Shown here: one piece after another, positions 7,236-15,655 of the stretch | Layout: each line of letters opens with the position of its first letter | How positions within the stretch are numbered: the first letter of the stretch is position 1 | Assembly: GCF_023094165.1 (NCBI RefSeq) | Contig: NZ_JALMDK010000001.1 | Location: 496,001 to 560,000, forward strand | Direction: 5' to 3' | DNA length: 64,000 nt | Source: Crossiella sp. S99.2 | GTDB lineage: Bacteria; Actinomycetota; Actinomycetes; Mycobacteriales; Pseudonocardiaceae | Made by a program: the position numbers and the translations under genes | The notes under the pieces: model-generated | The model's database searches: none | What the model was told of the DNA's origin: nothing | The model's input: only the letters and a program-made list of their open reading frames with translations

Positions 7236-8207
7236 GTGAGCGAAGCGGTGGCAGAGGCACGGGTGATCCCGATCAGGGGCGGCGGACGCGAGCGGACCGC
7301 CGAGCCGCGCGGCAACAACGGCAGCACGCGGGGGCCGATCCCGGTCACCCAGGCCGACCCCTCGGTGCTCGAGCAGCGGCTGGCCGACGCGCTGGCCTTC
7401 CTGCGCCGCAGGCTCACCGGCGAGTACGAGGTGGACGAGTTCGGCTTCGACGCCGACCTCACCGACAACCTGCTGATGACCCCGCTGCGCCCGCTGTATG
7501 AGAAGTGGTTCCGGGTGGAGGCCCACGGGCTGGCCAACCTGCCCAGCGAGGGCGGCGCGCTGATCGTGGCCAACCACTCCGGGACCATGTTCCCGATGGA
7601 CGCGCTGATGACCGGTGTGGCCGTGCACGACCACCACCCCGGCCGGCGGCACCTGCGCATGCTCGGCGCGGACCTGGTCTTCCGGCTGCCGGTGCTGGGC
7701 ACCATGGCCCGCAAGGCCGGGCACACCCTGGCCTGCAACCCGGACGCGGAACGGCTGCTGCGCAACGGCGAGCTGGTCGGCGTCTGGCCGGAGGGCTTCA
7801 AGGGCATCGGCAAGCCGTTCCGGGACCGGTACAAGCTGCAGCGCTTCGGCCGCGGCGGGTTCGTCTCGGCCGCACTGCGCACCAGGGCGCCGATCGTGCC
7901 TTGCTCGATCGTGGGCGCCGAGGAGATCTACCCGATGCTGGGCGATCTGCGCCCGCTGGCCCGGCTGCTCGGCCTGCCCTACTTCCCGCTCACCCCGACC
8001 TTCCCCTGGCTGGGCCCGCTCGGCCTGGTGCCGCTGCCGACCAAGTGGCACATCGAGTTCGGCGAGCCGATCCGCACCGACGGGTTCGACCAGCAGGCCG
8101 CCGAGGACCCGATGCTGGTGTTCAACCTGACCGACCAGGTCCGGGAGACCATCCAGCAGACCCTGTATCGCCTGTTGACCCAGCGGAGGAACGTCTTCCT
8201 CGGCTAA
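7236..8207 (+). CDS. lysophospholipid/glycerol acyltransferase family protein
   Basis: 323 residues of the PlsC-type acyltransferase fold, Rv0502-like by order. Block I is NHSGTMFPMD (His and Asp seven residues apart, longer than the classic HX4D). Block III is GVWPEGFKGIGK, and block IV is IVPCSIVGAEEIYPML. About 100 residues precede the domain and are partly Arg/Gly-rich. It probably acylates a glycerolipid or glycolipid at the membrane face; the acceptor is unknown. GTG start one base after the epimerase stop. Confidence 0.85.
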   Translation: MSEAVAEARVIPIRGGGRERTAEPRGNNGSTRGPIPVTQADPSVLEQRLADALAFLRRRLTGEYEVDEFGFDADLTDNLLMTPLRPLYEKWFRVEAHGLANLPSEGGALIVANHSGTMFPMDALMTGVAVHDHHPGRRHLRMLGADLVFRLPVLGTMARKAGHTLACNPDAERLLRNGELVGVWPEGFKGIGKPFRDRYKLQRFGRGGFVSAALRTRAPIVPCSIVGAEEIYPMLGDLRPLARLLGLPYFPLTPTFPWLGPLGLVPLPTKWHIEFGEPIRTDGFDQQAAEDPMLVFNLTDQVRETIQQTLYRLLTQRRNVFLG

Positions 8208-8210
8208 TCT
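8205..8210 (+). promoter_or_regulatory. -10 element, leaderless start of YbjQ-like gene
   Basis: TAATCT overlaps the last codons of the acyltransferase gene and ends eight bases before GTG 8218. This supports that GTG over the ATG at 8230. Confidence 0.45.
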
Positions 8211-8217
8211 GCGCCGC

Positions 8218-8595
8218 GTGGGACACCCAATGCAGCCGCAGCAGCCGCCACCGATCCTGGTCAGCACGATGAACGACGTCCCGGGCTACCGGATCGTCCA
8301 GGTCTTCGGCGAGGTCTTCGGCCTCACCGTGCGCAGCCGGAACGCCTTCTCCGACATCGGCGCCAGCTTCAAGGGCATGTTCGGCGGTGAGCAGGTCGGC
8401 TACACCAAGCTGCTCAGCGACTCCCGCTGGGAGGCGATCAACCGGATGCGCGCCGAGGCCGCCCAGCGCGGCGCCAACGCGGTGATCGCGATGCGGTTCG
8501 AGAGCGGTGAGGTGGTGCCAGGCAGCACCGAGATCGCCGCCTACGGCACCGCCGTGTTCATCGTCCCCGAGCAGCAGCAGCCGCCCCAGCAGTGA
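8218..8595 (+). CDS. YbjQ/UPF0145 family protein
   Basis: 125 residues. The core LVSTMNDVPGYRIVQVFGEVFGLTVRS, SFKGMFGGEQ, RWEAINRMRAEAAQRGANAVIAMRF and GTEIAAYGTAVF-like strand match the YbjQ (heavy-metal-binding-like, pentameric) family, whose role is not settled. N- and C-terminal Gln/Pro tails flank it. GTG start, with a promoter-like hexamer at leaderless spacing. The next gene starts inside its stop (GTGA). Confidence 0.85.
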   Translation: MGHPMQPQQPPPILVSTMNDVPGYRIVQVFGEVFGLTVRSRNAFSDIGASFKGMFGGEQVGYTKLLSDSRWEAINRMRAEAAQRGANAVIAMRFESGEVVPGSTEIAAYGTAVFIVPEQQQPPQQ

Positions 8596-9248
8596 TCGAA
8601 CCGGCCTACCAGGCGGCCACCCGCGCCGGTTACGACGCGGTGGCCGCCGAATACACCGAGCTGGCCAGGGTCGCGCTGGCCAGGGAACCCTTCGCCAGGG
8701 CCGCGCTGACCGCCTTCGCCGAACTGGTCGAGGGCCCGGTGGCCGAACTCGGCTGCGGTCCCGGCATGGTCTCGGCGTTCCTGCACGGACTCGGCGTGGA
8801 CGTCTTCGGTATAGACCTGTCCCCGGCCATGGTGGCGATCGCCCGGCGCGAGCACCCCGGCCTGCGGTTCGAGGTGGGCACCATGACCGAGCTGGACCTG
8901 CCCGACGGCGCGCTCGGCGGCATCGTGGCCTGGTACTCGATCATCCACATCCCGCCTGCCGAACTGCCCGCGCTCTTCGCCGGGTTCCACCGGGTGCTGG
9001 GCCCCGGCGGGCACCTGCAGCTGGCCTTCCAGGTCGGCGAGGGCACCCTGCACCTGGCCGAGGCGCTGGGCAAGCAGGTCGGCCTGGACTTCCACCGTGG
9101 TGAACCGGACCGGATCGGCGAGCTGCTGACCGCGGCCGGGTTCGAGGTGCGCGCGGTGCTGCGGCGGGCCCGCGATCCGGAGGAGCGGACCCCGCAGGCA
9201 TACCTGCTGGCCCGCAAGGTCGATCATGAAGCGATAGCTACCGATTGA
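8592..9248 (+). CDS. class I SAM-dependent methyltransferase
   Basis: 218 residues. The SAM-binding motif I is VAELGCGPGMVSAFLHGLGV, followed by GIDLSPAMVAIARR (motif with acidic residue) and RFEVGTMTELDLPDGALGGIVAWYS. This is a methyltransf_11/25-type protein; the substrate is unknown. GTG start overlaps the YbjQ stop, so the pair is coupled. The gene ends 31 bases before the DUF2975 gene, with that gene's operator-like repeats starting inside its last codons. Confidence 0.88.
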   Translation: MIEPAYQAATRAGYDAVAAEYTELARVALAREPFARAALTAFAELVEGPVAELGCGPGMVSAFLHGLGVDVFGIDLSPAMVAIARREHPGLRFEVGTMTELDLPDGALGGIVAWYSIIHIPPAELPALFAGFHRVLGPGGHLQLAFQVGEGTLHLAEALGKQVGLDFHRGEPDRIGELLTAAGFEVRAVLRRARDPEERTPQAYLLARKVDHEAIATD

Positions 9249-9273
9249 CTTTCGATAGGTAGCTGGCGATACT
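9236..9273 (+). promoter_or_regulatory. strong leaderless promoter with overlapping inverted repeat (DUF2975-XRE operon)
   Basis: TTGACT (9245-9250) and GATACT (9268-9273) are 17 bases apart, so the start falls on the A of the ATG at 9280. AGCTACC (9236-9242) and GGTAGCT (9258-9264) are perfect inverse complements: one arm sits just upstream of -35, the other in the spacer. CGATA also occurs three times (9232, 9253, 9267). This looks like an operator. Confidence 0.65.
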
Positions 9274-9279
9274 CGACGC

Positions 9280-9759
9280 ATGTTGACCATGCAGCGAGTG
9301 GTGTTGCCGCTCCGGGTGTTCCTGGTGCTGTTCTTCGGGATCCTGCTGGTGTTCCAGACCCTGTCCTTCCCCGGCAAGTTCGCCTACATGGCGCAGGTGC
9401 GGCCGGAGGAGGCGTACCTGCGCTGGCCGCTGACCGCGGTGGCGGCGCTGATGATCCTGTGCGTGCAGGTGGTGATCGTGGCCACCTGGCAGCTGCTCAC
9501 CCTGGTCCGCACCGACCGGATCTTCACCACGGCGTCGCTGAAGTGGGTGGACGCCATTGTGTGGGCGATCTTCGCGGGCTGGCTGGTGCTGGTCAGCATC
9601 GCGGCCGTGGTGGTGCTCAACGCCGATGACCCAGGGCTGCCGATGGTGCTGTTCCTGCTCTCCATCGGGGTCGCGGTGCTGGGGCTGGTGGTGCTCGTGC
9701 TGCGCGAGCTGCTGCGTCAGGCCACCGCACTGCGCTCGGACCTGGACGCGGTGATCTGA
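9280..9759 (+). CDS. DUF2975 family membrane protein
   Basis: 159 residues with four hydrophobic segments (about 8-26, 49-73, 90-112, 120-142). The arrangement before a short XRE regulator is the usual one for DUF2975 proteins in Gram-positive bacteria, whose function is unknown. The ATG is at the predicted transcription start, so the mRNA is probably leaderless. The stop overlaps the regulator start by one base. Confidence 0.8.
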   Translation: MLTMQRVVLPLRVFLVLFFGILLVFQTLSFPGKFAYMAQVRPEEAYLRWPLTAVAALMILCVQVVIVATWQLLTLVRTDRIFTTASLKWVDAIVWAIFAGWLVLVSIAAVVVLNADDPGLPMVLFLLSIGVAVLGLVVLVLRELLRQATALRSDLDAVI

Positions 9760-9971
9760 TGCCGATCGTGGTGCGCATCGACGTCGAGCTGGCCAGGCGC
9801 AAGATGAGCGTCGGTGAGTTCGCCGAACGGGTCGGGCTCACCCCGGCCAACGTGGCCGTGCTGAAGAACGGCCGGGCCAAGGCAGTGCGGTTCAGCACCC
9901 TGGAGGCCATGTGCCGGGTGCTGGAATGCCAGCCCGGCGACCTGCTGGAGTGGGTCGAGGAGGAGCCTTAA
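9759..9971 (+). CDS. short XRE/Cro-type HTH regulator (YozG-like)
   Basis: 70 residues, almost only a helix-turn-helix: [20 protein letters not shown] then [28 protein letters not shown]. This is the small regulator that accompanies DUF2975 proteins. It is a natural candidate to bind the inverted repeat in front of its own operon. ATG start overlaps the DUF2975 stop. Its stop overlaps the stop of the convergent HAD gene by four bases (TTAA). Confidence 0.88.
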   Translation: MPIVVRIDVELARRKMSVGEFAERVGLTPANVAVLKNGRAKAVRFSTLEAMCRVLECQPGDLLEWVEEEP

Positions 9972-10903
9972 CCGATGCGCTTGCGCCGGTAGGCCACGCC
10001 GGCGGCGAAGGCCGCGGCCAGCGCACCCGCGCCGAGCAGCGCCGGGATGCCGATCTTCATCGCCTTGCGGCCGGTGCGGAAGTCGCGCACCTCCCAGCCA
10101 CGGGCCCTGGCGATATCGCGCAGCCGCTGGTCCGGGTTGACCGCCACCGAGGTGCCCACCACCGACAGCATCGGCACGTCGTTGGAGGAGTCCGAGTAGG
10201 CGGTGCACCGGCGCAGGTCCAGGCCCTCGCGGGCGGCCAGCGCGCGCACCGCGTGCGCCTTGGCCGGGCCGTGCAGCAGATCGCCGACCAGGCGGCCGGT
10301 GTAGACGCCGTCCACGTGCTCGGAGACCGTGCCCAGGGCGCCGGTGAGGCCCAGCCTGCGGGCGATGATGGTGGCCAGCTCCACCGGGGTCGCGGTGACC
10401 AGCCAGACCCGCTGACCGGCGTCCAGGTGCATCTGGGCCAGCGCCCTGGCGCCGTCCCAGATCCGGTCCGCCATCAGCTCGTCGTAGATCTCCTCGCCGA
10501 GCGTGACCAGCTCGCTGACCTCGCGCCCGGCCACGAAGGAGAGCGCCTGCTCCCGGCTGGACCGGATGCCCTCCGGGCTCTCCTTGCCGCCGATCCGGAA
10601 CTTGAGCTGCTGCCAGGCGAAACCGAGCAGGTCGGAGCTGGCGAAGTACTTGCGGGCGGCCAGGCCACGGGCGAAGTGGAAGATCGACGCGCCCATCATC
10701 ATGGTGTTGTCCACGTCGAAGAACGCGGCCGCGGTGAGGTCCTGCGGCACCGCCGCGTCGTACTCCGCCGCCGCGGCCACCGCGGCCTCGGCCGATGCCT
10801 CCCCGGCCAGGGCCGCGCTGCTCTTGTGCTCGGGCCGGTCCTCGTTCGCCCGCCGGTTGGCCACCGCGGTCCCCTCCAGGTCCTCCTGCGTCAGCGGGTT
10901 CAC
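9968..10903 (-). CDS. HAD-IB phosphatase, SerB1-like
   Basis: 311 residues. HAD motif I is [11 protein letters not shown] (Asp63 and Asp65). Motif II is WLVTATP and motifs III/IV are [12 protein letters not shown]. The layout is that of the phosphoserine phosphatase-like HAD-IB subgroup (Rv0505c SerB1 by order). The first ~50 residues are a charged, Ala-rich extension, and the C-terminus has a hydrophobic stretch ([20 protein letters not shown]) followed by RRKR, so it is probably membrane-tethered. The true substrate may be phosphoserine or a lipid-linked phosphate. Confidence 0.87.
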   Translation of the reverse strand: MNPLTQEDLEGTAVANRRANEDRPEHKSSAALAGEASAEAAVAAAAEYDAAVPQDLTAAAFFDVDNTMMMGASIFHFARGLAARKYFASSDLLGFAWQQLKFRIGGKESPEGIRSSREQALSFVAGREVSELVTLGEEIYDELMADRIWDGARALAQMHLDAGQRVWLVTATPVELATIIARRLGLTGALGTVSEHVDGVYTGRLVGDLLHGPAKAHAVRALAAREGLDLRRCTAYSDSSNDVPMLSVVGTSVAVNPDQRLRDIARARGWEVRDFRTGRKAMKIGIPALLGAGALAAAFAAGVAYRRKRIG

Positions 10904-10930
10904 CCGCCCCAGGGTAGCGATCGCCGCACG

Positions 10931-11968
10931 TTACCGGTTCGGACCGAGCAGGCCGAAGGGGAGTTTCAGAAGATCGAGGAGCCCGGGCAGCAACCCGGTC
11001 GGCGGCGCGGGCACTTCCACCGGTGGCGGCGTGCTGACCTGGGGCAGGCTGGGCTGCGGCAGCGGGATCGGCGGCGGGGCCGGGGTGTGCCGGGACGGCG
11101 TGCGCGCCGGGGTGTCCGCGACCGCGGGGGTGGACGTGGGGGAACTCACCACGGCCCGTCCACTCGCCCCGGTGCTCGGCAGCGGGCTCACCTCCCGGGC
11201 AGGCACGGGCACACAGCGTTCGGTGGCCGGCAGCGCGCCGATGTCGTCGGCCGCGCCGGAGGTGATGGTCAGGCAGCCCGCGCGCTGGCGCAGCTCGCTG
11301 GCCCGCTGCCGGATCCGCTCCAGCAGCGCCATGGTCACCTCCAGCCGCTGCCGGGCGGCCGGCGGCAGCGCGACCGAGGCGGTCCGCAACCGGCTGATCT
11401 CCCGGGTGGTCCAGTCGGCCAGCGCGGCGAAGAGCTGGTCGTCGGTGTCCGCGCCCAGTTCGGTGAGCAGCCGGGACCCGGCCGCCGCGTCGGACTCGAA
11501 ATCGGCCAGCGCCCTGGCGAAATCCGCCACCGGGGCGCCCGGCCGGTCCAGCAGCGCGCCCAGTTCGGTCACCCTGGAGTCGGCGAACTCCAGGTGCTTG
11601 AACGCCCTGGGATGCTCGCGGAAGATCAGGCCCAGCTCGGCGCTCTCCGCGCTGCGCTTGACCGCGTAGAGCGCGTCCCCTGGCACCGCGTCCCGGCTGA
11701 GCAGCACCGACATCCCGGTCACCGAGGCGATCAGGGCCACGCAGGCGGCCAGCGCGACGGCGAAGCGCCGCCGCCTGGCCGTGGGTTCAGAGCGGGACTG
11801 GGCTTCGCGCACCGCGGCCGGGAAATCGGCCATCAGGCGGGCGCGCATCCGATCTCTGGCCGCCGCGTCCGGGTTGAGGTGTTGTTCGTAGGCGGCCAGC
11901 GCGGGCAGCACGCGCGCGAACTGCGCAGGTCCTTCGGATGGCCCTGAGGGCGGTTCATCCGTGCTCAC
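10931..11968 (-). CDS. rsbN: DUF5667 membrane protein, probable anti-sigma factor RsbN
   Basis: 345 residues from GTG 11968, chosen for an AAGGA ribosome binding site five bases upstream. Residues 1-68 are cytoplasmic and carry FARVLPALAAYEQHLNPDAAARDRMRARL. One membrane segment lies at about 69-91. A helical extracytoplasmic DUF5667-type domain (VPGDALYAVKRSAE) and a Pro/Thr/Ser-rich tail follow. It lies immediately downstream of a BldN-like sigma gene, as RsbN does in Streptomyces, where RsbN holds BldN at the membrane. The role is inferred from topology and position. Confidence 0.75.
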   Translation of the reverse strand: MSTDEPPSGPSEGPAQFARVLPALAAYEQHLNPDAAARDRMRARLMADFPAAVREAQSRSEPTARRRRFAVALAACVALIASVTGMSVLLSRDAVPGDALYAVKRSAESAELGLIFREHPRAFKHLEFADSRVTELGALLDRPGAPVADFARALADFESDAAAGSRLLTELGADTDDQLFAALADWTTREISRLRTASVALPPAARQRLEVTMALLERIRQRASELRQRAGCLTITSGAADDIGALPATERCVPVPAREVSPLPSTGASGRAVVSSPTSTPAVADTPARTPSRHTPAPPPIPLPQPSLPQVSTPPPVEVPAPPTGLLPGLLDLLKLPFGLLGPNR

Positions 11969-12070
11969 GTGTGTCCTTCGGCTGGCCGGTGGCACGGGCC
12001 CCGGCAGGCCCGCACTCTCAGCACAACAACGAAGCAGTGACCCGATGAGTTACGCGGACGTCCGTACGGG

Positions 12071-12691
12071 TTAACGCAGTCCGGCTGGCAGGAGCTGGGC
12101 CAATCGGCGTACCGCGCGGTGCTGCAGGGCCTTGATCGCGCCCTCGTTGCGCCCCATCACCTCGGCGGTCTCGGCCACCGACAGGCCCTGCAGGAAGCGC
12201 AGCACGATGCACTCCCGCTGGTCGGTGTTGAGCTGGCCGACGCATTTGAGCAGCTCGGTGTTGGTGGCCTCGGCCAGCACCGCCTGCTCGGGTCCGGCCA
12301 GCGGCTCGGAGTTGTCCGACAGTTCGGCGGTGGGCACCTCGAAGCGGTACCGGCTGGACTTCACGTGGTCCAGGATCAGGTTCCTGGCGATGGTCACGAA
12401 CCAGGCGCCCACGTCCCGGCCCTGGTAGCTGACCGAGCTGATCCGGCGCAGCGCGCGCAGGAAGGTCTCACTGGTGAAGTCCTCGGCCAGGCTGCGGTCG
12501 CCCACCCGGAAGAGCACATAGCGGAACACCACGTCCACGTACTGGTCGTAGAGCCGGCCGAAGGCGTCGCTGTCCCCGGCCTGGGCCGCCTGTACCAATA
12601 CCCATGCTTCCCCGGCCGGAGGCGGCGGCTGCACGACCTCGGCCTGCGAAGGGCGCCCCGGTGAGCAGGGCCAACCCATCGGTGGGGGCAT
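12071..12691 (-). CDS. bldN: ECF sigma factor, BldN-like
   Basis: 206 residues from ATG 12691 (AAGGGAG ribosome binding site). Sigma region 2 spans about residues 30-100: DAFGRLYDQYVDVVFRYVLF, LAEDFTSETFLRALRRI. Region 4 spans about 145-200: TDQRECIVLRFLQGLSVAET and AEVMGRNEGAIKALQHRAVR. Neighbouring RsbN-like gene, the SerB1-like HAD gene and the nearby rex-hem operon match the bldN neighbourhood of Streptomyces, where this sigma factor drives aerial-hypha genes. The N-terminal extension is only ~28 residues, lacking the long pro-sequence of the Streptomyces protein. Confidence 0.82.
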   Translation of the reverse strand: MPPPMGWPCSPGRPSQAEVVQPPPPAGEAWVLVQAAQAGDSDAFGRLYDQYVDVVFRYVLFRVGDRSLAEDFTSETFLRALRRISSVSYQGRDVGAWFVTIARNLILDHVKSSRYRFEVPTAELSDNSEPLAGPEQAVLAEATNTELLKCVGQLNTDQRECIVLRFLQGLSVAETAEVMGRNEGAIKALQHRAVRRLAQLLPAGLR

Positions 12692-12896
12692 GCGCGGCTC
12701 CCTTGCTCGCGGTTCCCGGTCCTGGCGGCGGTCGGACCGGGGATTGACCGAACCATACCTTTTGTTACTCCAAAGTAGGTAGCGTTGGTCGTCGGTATTT
12801 CCCGGTCCTTCTCCCAGACGCCCCACAGGCGGATGCATGACGAACATCACCCGTGTCAGACTTCGGGTCCGTTCGCCTCGGCCATCGGGAGGACAG

Positions 12897-14360
12897 ATGA
12901 CCGTCGTCGGCAACGTCGCGGACCTGATCAGGTCCGCGGCACTCCGGGAAGCCGACCACCCCGCGTTGCTGGATGCCGCCGATGGCAGCCAGGTGAGCTG
13001 GGGCAGGCTGGATTCCGCGGTGGACGCGCAGGCGCACCGGCTGCGGATGGCAGGTGCGCTGGCCGGGGACCGGGTGGCCATCCGGCTGCCCACCGGGATC
13101 GAGTTCTGCGTCGCCCTCTTCGGCGCGCTGCGCGCCGGTTGCGTGGTGGTGCCGCTGGCGCCCGGCCTGCCGGGGCCGGAGCTGACCAGGGTGCTCACCG
13201 ACTCGGGCGCGCGGCTGCTGGTCGCCGAGGGCGAGGTGCCGGGGATCGCCGGGAACGTGAAGGTGCTGCCCGCGCCCGCGCTGGCCGAGGCCGAGCCGTT
13301 CGAGACCGCGGGCGGCGATGAGGACCTGGCCGTGCTGGCCTACACCTCGGGCACCTCCGGGGTGCCGCGCGGCGTGATGCTCTCCCACCGCGCCCTGGTG
13401 TCCAACACCCGCCAGTGCGCCCGGCTGCGCCCGGCCCCGGTCACCGCGGCCGACCGGGTGCTGCTGGCCATCCCGCTCTTCCACGCCTACGGCCTGGGCC
13501 CCGGCCTGTTGCAGACCGCGGCCGCCGGCGCCACCGGCGTGCTGCTGGAGCGCTTCGACGCCGAGGGTGCGCTGGCCGCCATCCGCAGGCACCGGGTGAC
13601 CACCTTCGTCGGCGTGCCGCCGATGTACACCGCCCTGCTCGGCCTGCCAGAGGACGAGCTGCGCGAGGGCCTGGCCACGCTGCGGCTGCTCACCTCGGGC
13701 GCGGCCCCGCTGGACGGCGAGGTGCTACGCCGGGTCAAGGCGGCCACCGGCCTGGACGTCTTCGAGGGCTACGGCCTCACCGAGACCGGCCCGGTGCTGA
13801 CCTCCACCCTGGTCACTGGGGTGCCCAAGCCCGGCTCGGTCGGCCAGCCGCTGCCCGAGGTGGAACTGCGCCTGGTCGACTCCGACGGCACTCCGCTGGA
13901 GGAGGAGGACGAGGGCGGCGCCGGCCTGGTGTCGGTCCGCGGTCCGAACCTGTTCAGCGGCTACTGGCCGGACGGCGCGCACGGCCCGGACGCCGAGGGC
14001 TGGTTCCGCACCGGCGACGTCGGCTACCTGGACGAGGGCGGCGACCTGCACCTGGTCGACCGGGCCAACGACCTGATCATCGTCAACGGCTTCAACGTCT
14101 ACCCGCACGAGGTCGAGCACGTGCTGGGTCTGCTGCCCGGGGTGGTGGAGTCCGCCGCGGTCGGCGTGCCGGACGCCGGCACCGGCGAGACGGTCAAGGT
14201 CGTGGTGGTCCGGGACGAGGGCGCGGAGCTGACCGAGGCGGACGTGGTGGCGCACTGCGCGAGCCTGCTGGCCAAGTTCAAGGTGCCGACCAAGGTCGAG
14301 TTCGTGGCGACCCTGCCGCACTCGGTGACCGGCAAACTCGCTCGGCGTTCGCTGCGCTGA
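12897..14360 (+). CDS. acyl-CoA synthetase (AMP-forming, ANL superfamily)
   Basis: 487 residues from ATG 12897, chosen for a GGGAGGA ribosome binding site at 12888-12894; in-frame ATG 12837 has none. Motifs: A3 YTSGTSGVPRGVMLSH, A5 GYGLTETGPVLTS, A7 WFRTGDVGYLDEGGDLHLVD, A8 NDLIIVNGFNVYPHEVE and A10 VTGKLARRSLR. It activates a carboxylic acid, probably a fatty acid, as acyl-AMP then acyl-CoA. The closest sense is FadD-type ligase. It is divergent from bldN and precedes an acyl-CoA dehydrogenase gene. Confidence 0.9.
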   Translation: MTVVGNVADLIRSAALREADHPALLDAADGSQVSWGRLDSAVDAQAHRLRMAGALAGDRVAIRLPTGIEFCVALFGALRAGCVVVPLAPGLPGPELTRVLTDSGARLLVAEGEVPGIAGNVKVLPAPALAEAEPFETAGGDEDLAVLAYTSGTSGVPRGVMLSHRALVSNTRQCARLRPAPVTAADRVLLAIPLFHAYGLGPGLLQTAAAGATGVLLERFDAEGALAAIRRHRVTTFVGVPPMYTALLGLPEDELREGLATLRLLTSGAAPLDGEVLRRVKAATGLDVFEGYGLTETGPVLTSTLVTGVPKPGSVGQPLPEVELRLVDSDGTPLEEEDEGGAGLVSVRGPNLFSGYWPDGAHGPDAEGWFRTGDVGYLDEGGDLHLVDRANDLIIVNGFNVYPHEVEHVLGLLPGVVESAAVGVPDAGTGETVKVVVVRDEGAELTEADVVAHCASLLAKFKVPTKVEFVATLPHSVTGKLARRSLR

Positions 14361-14409
14361 GCTAGCCCGTTCAGGCGTGGCGGCGGTCACTGATCTGTTA
14401 GTTGGACTT

Positions 14410-14482
14410 CCGAGTGTCGGAGACCCCACAATTGGTCTCGCAGGGTGGAAAGCCCCTGGCACACAGCCGTGCCGACACTCGG
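14410..14482 (+). promoter_or_regulatory. structured leader overlapping the acyl-CoA dehydrogenase ribosome binding site
   Basis: The arms 14410-14420 and 14472-14482 are perfect 11-base inverse complements. The second arm covers the first two G of the GGAGG at 14481-14485, so the stem would hide the ribosome binding site. Inside are a 6-base hairpin (14420-14425 with 14434-14439) and a 5-base one (14458-14462 with 14469-14473). It matches no riboswitch class I can recall. Confidence 0.5.
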
Positions 14483-14494
14483 AGGTGGCAACAC

Positions 14495-15655
14495 ATGGGT
14501 GCTCCCGTGATCGATCGACAGCTCCCGGGCGACGAGGCGACCGCGCTGCTCGAGCTGACCAGGGAGATCGCGGACAAGGAACTCGCGCCCCGGGCCGCCG
14601 CCGCGGAGTCGGCCGGCGAGTTCCCGCGTGCGGCCTTCCACACCCTGGGCCGGGCCGGTCTGCTGGGCCTGCCCTACCCGGAGGAGTTCGGCGGCGGCGG
14701 TCAGCCCTACGAGGTCTACCTGCAGGTCGTGGAGGAGCTGTCCCGGGCCTGGCTGGCGGTCGGCCTCGGGGTCAGCGTGCACACCCTGTCCTGCCACGCG
14801 CTGGCCGGCTACGGCACCGCCGAGCAGCGGGAACGCTGGCTGGGCGAGCTGATCGGCGGGGAGCTGCTCGGCGCGTATTGCCTGTCCGAGGCGCACTGCG
14901 GATCGGACGCGGCCGCGCTGCGCACCACCGCCAAGACCGGGGAGACCGGCGACTACACCGTCTCCGGCACCAAGGCCTGGATCACCCACGGTGGGGTCGC
15001 CGACTTCTACACCCTGCTCGCGCGCACCGGCGAGGACGGCCCCAGGGGCATCTCCGCCTTCCTGGTCGACGCGGACACTCCCGGCGTCACCGCCGCGCCG
15101 CCGGAACGCAAGATGGGCATGAAGGCATCCGTCACCGCCCAGGTGATCTTCGACGCCGCGGTGATCCCCGCCGACCGCAGGCTGGGCGCCGAGGGCCAGG
15201 GCTTCGCCATCGCCATGGACGCGCTCAACTCCGGCCGCCTCGGCATCGCCGCCGCCGCGGTCGGCGTGGCCCAGTCCGCGCTGGACGTGGCCGTGGACTA
15301 CGCCAGGGAACGCACTGCCTTCGGCCAGCCGATCGCGGAGTTCCAGGGCGTCTCGTTCCTGCTCGCCGACGCCGCCGCGGGCATCGAGGCATCCCGCCAG
15401 CTCTATCTGGCCGCCGCCCGCCGCAAGGACGCGGGCCTGCCCTTCGCCACCCAGGCGGCCATGGCCAAGCTCATCGCGACCGACACCTGTATGAAGGTCA
15501 CCACGGACATGGTGCAGGTGCTCGGTGGCGCCGGGTACGTCGAGGACTACCCGGTGGAGCGGTACATGCGGGAGGCGAAGGTCTTGCAGATCGTGGAAGG
15601 CACCAACCAGATCCAGCGCATGGTCATCGGCCGCGCGCTGGTCAAGCAGCGGTGA
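14495..15655 (+). CDS. acyl-CoA dehydrogenase
   Basis: 386 residues from ATG 14495 with GGAGGTGG nine bases upstream. Family signatures are present: AYCLSEAHCGSDAAAL (FAD/substrate loop), TKAWITHGG, RKMGMKASVTAQVIFD, GRLGIAAAAVGVAQSALD, and VLGGAGYVEDYPVERYMREA. The catalytic Glu lies in VLQIVEGTNQIQRM, the position typical of short- to medium-chain enzymes. It oxidises acyl-CoA to enoyl-CoA, passing electrons to ETF. With the upstream ligase it could form a small acyl degradation unit. The glutaredoxin gene overlaps its stop. Confidence 0.93.
   Translation: MGAPVIDRQLPGDEATALLELTREIADKELAPRAAAAESAGEFPRAAFHTLGRAGLLGLPYPEEFGGGGQPYEVYLQVVEELSRAWLAVGLGVSVHTLSCHALAGYGTAEQRERWLGELIGGELLGAYCLSEAHCGSDAAALRTTAKTGETGDYTVSGTKAWITHGGVADFYTLLARTGEDGPRGISAFLVDADTPGVTAAPPERKMGMKASVTAQVIFDAAVIPADRRLGAEGQGFAIAMDALNSGRLGIAAAAVGVAQSALDVAVDYARERTAFGQPIAEFQGVSFLLADAAAGIEASRQLYLAAARRKDAGLPFATQAAMAKLIATDTCMKVTTDMVQVLGGAGYVEDYPVERYMREAKVLQIVEGTNQIQRMVIGRALVKQR

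Noticed and set aside
5948..7882. 644-codon minus-strand open frame
   Set aside because: Antisense to the epimerase and acyltransferase genes, which have clear family motifs; the translation is repetitive His/Arg/Gly.
9911..11947. 678-codon plus-strand open frame
   Set aside because: Antisense to the HAD and RsbN-like genes; composition is typical of a shadow frame.
12692..13198. In-frame upstream extension of the BldN-like gene giving a long pro-sequence
   Set aside because: It runs through the divergent acyl-CoA ligase gene, and the downstream ATG has a good ribosome binding site.
14410..14482. Known riboswitch before the acyl-CoA dehydrogenase gene
   Set aside because: Conserved cores of SAM, cobalamin, glycine, ZTP and fluoride classes were not found; kept only as an unknown structured leader.
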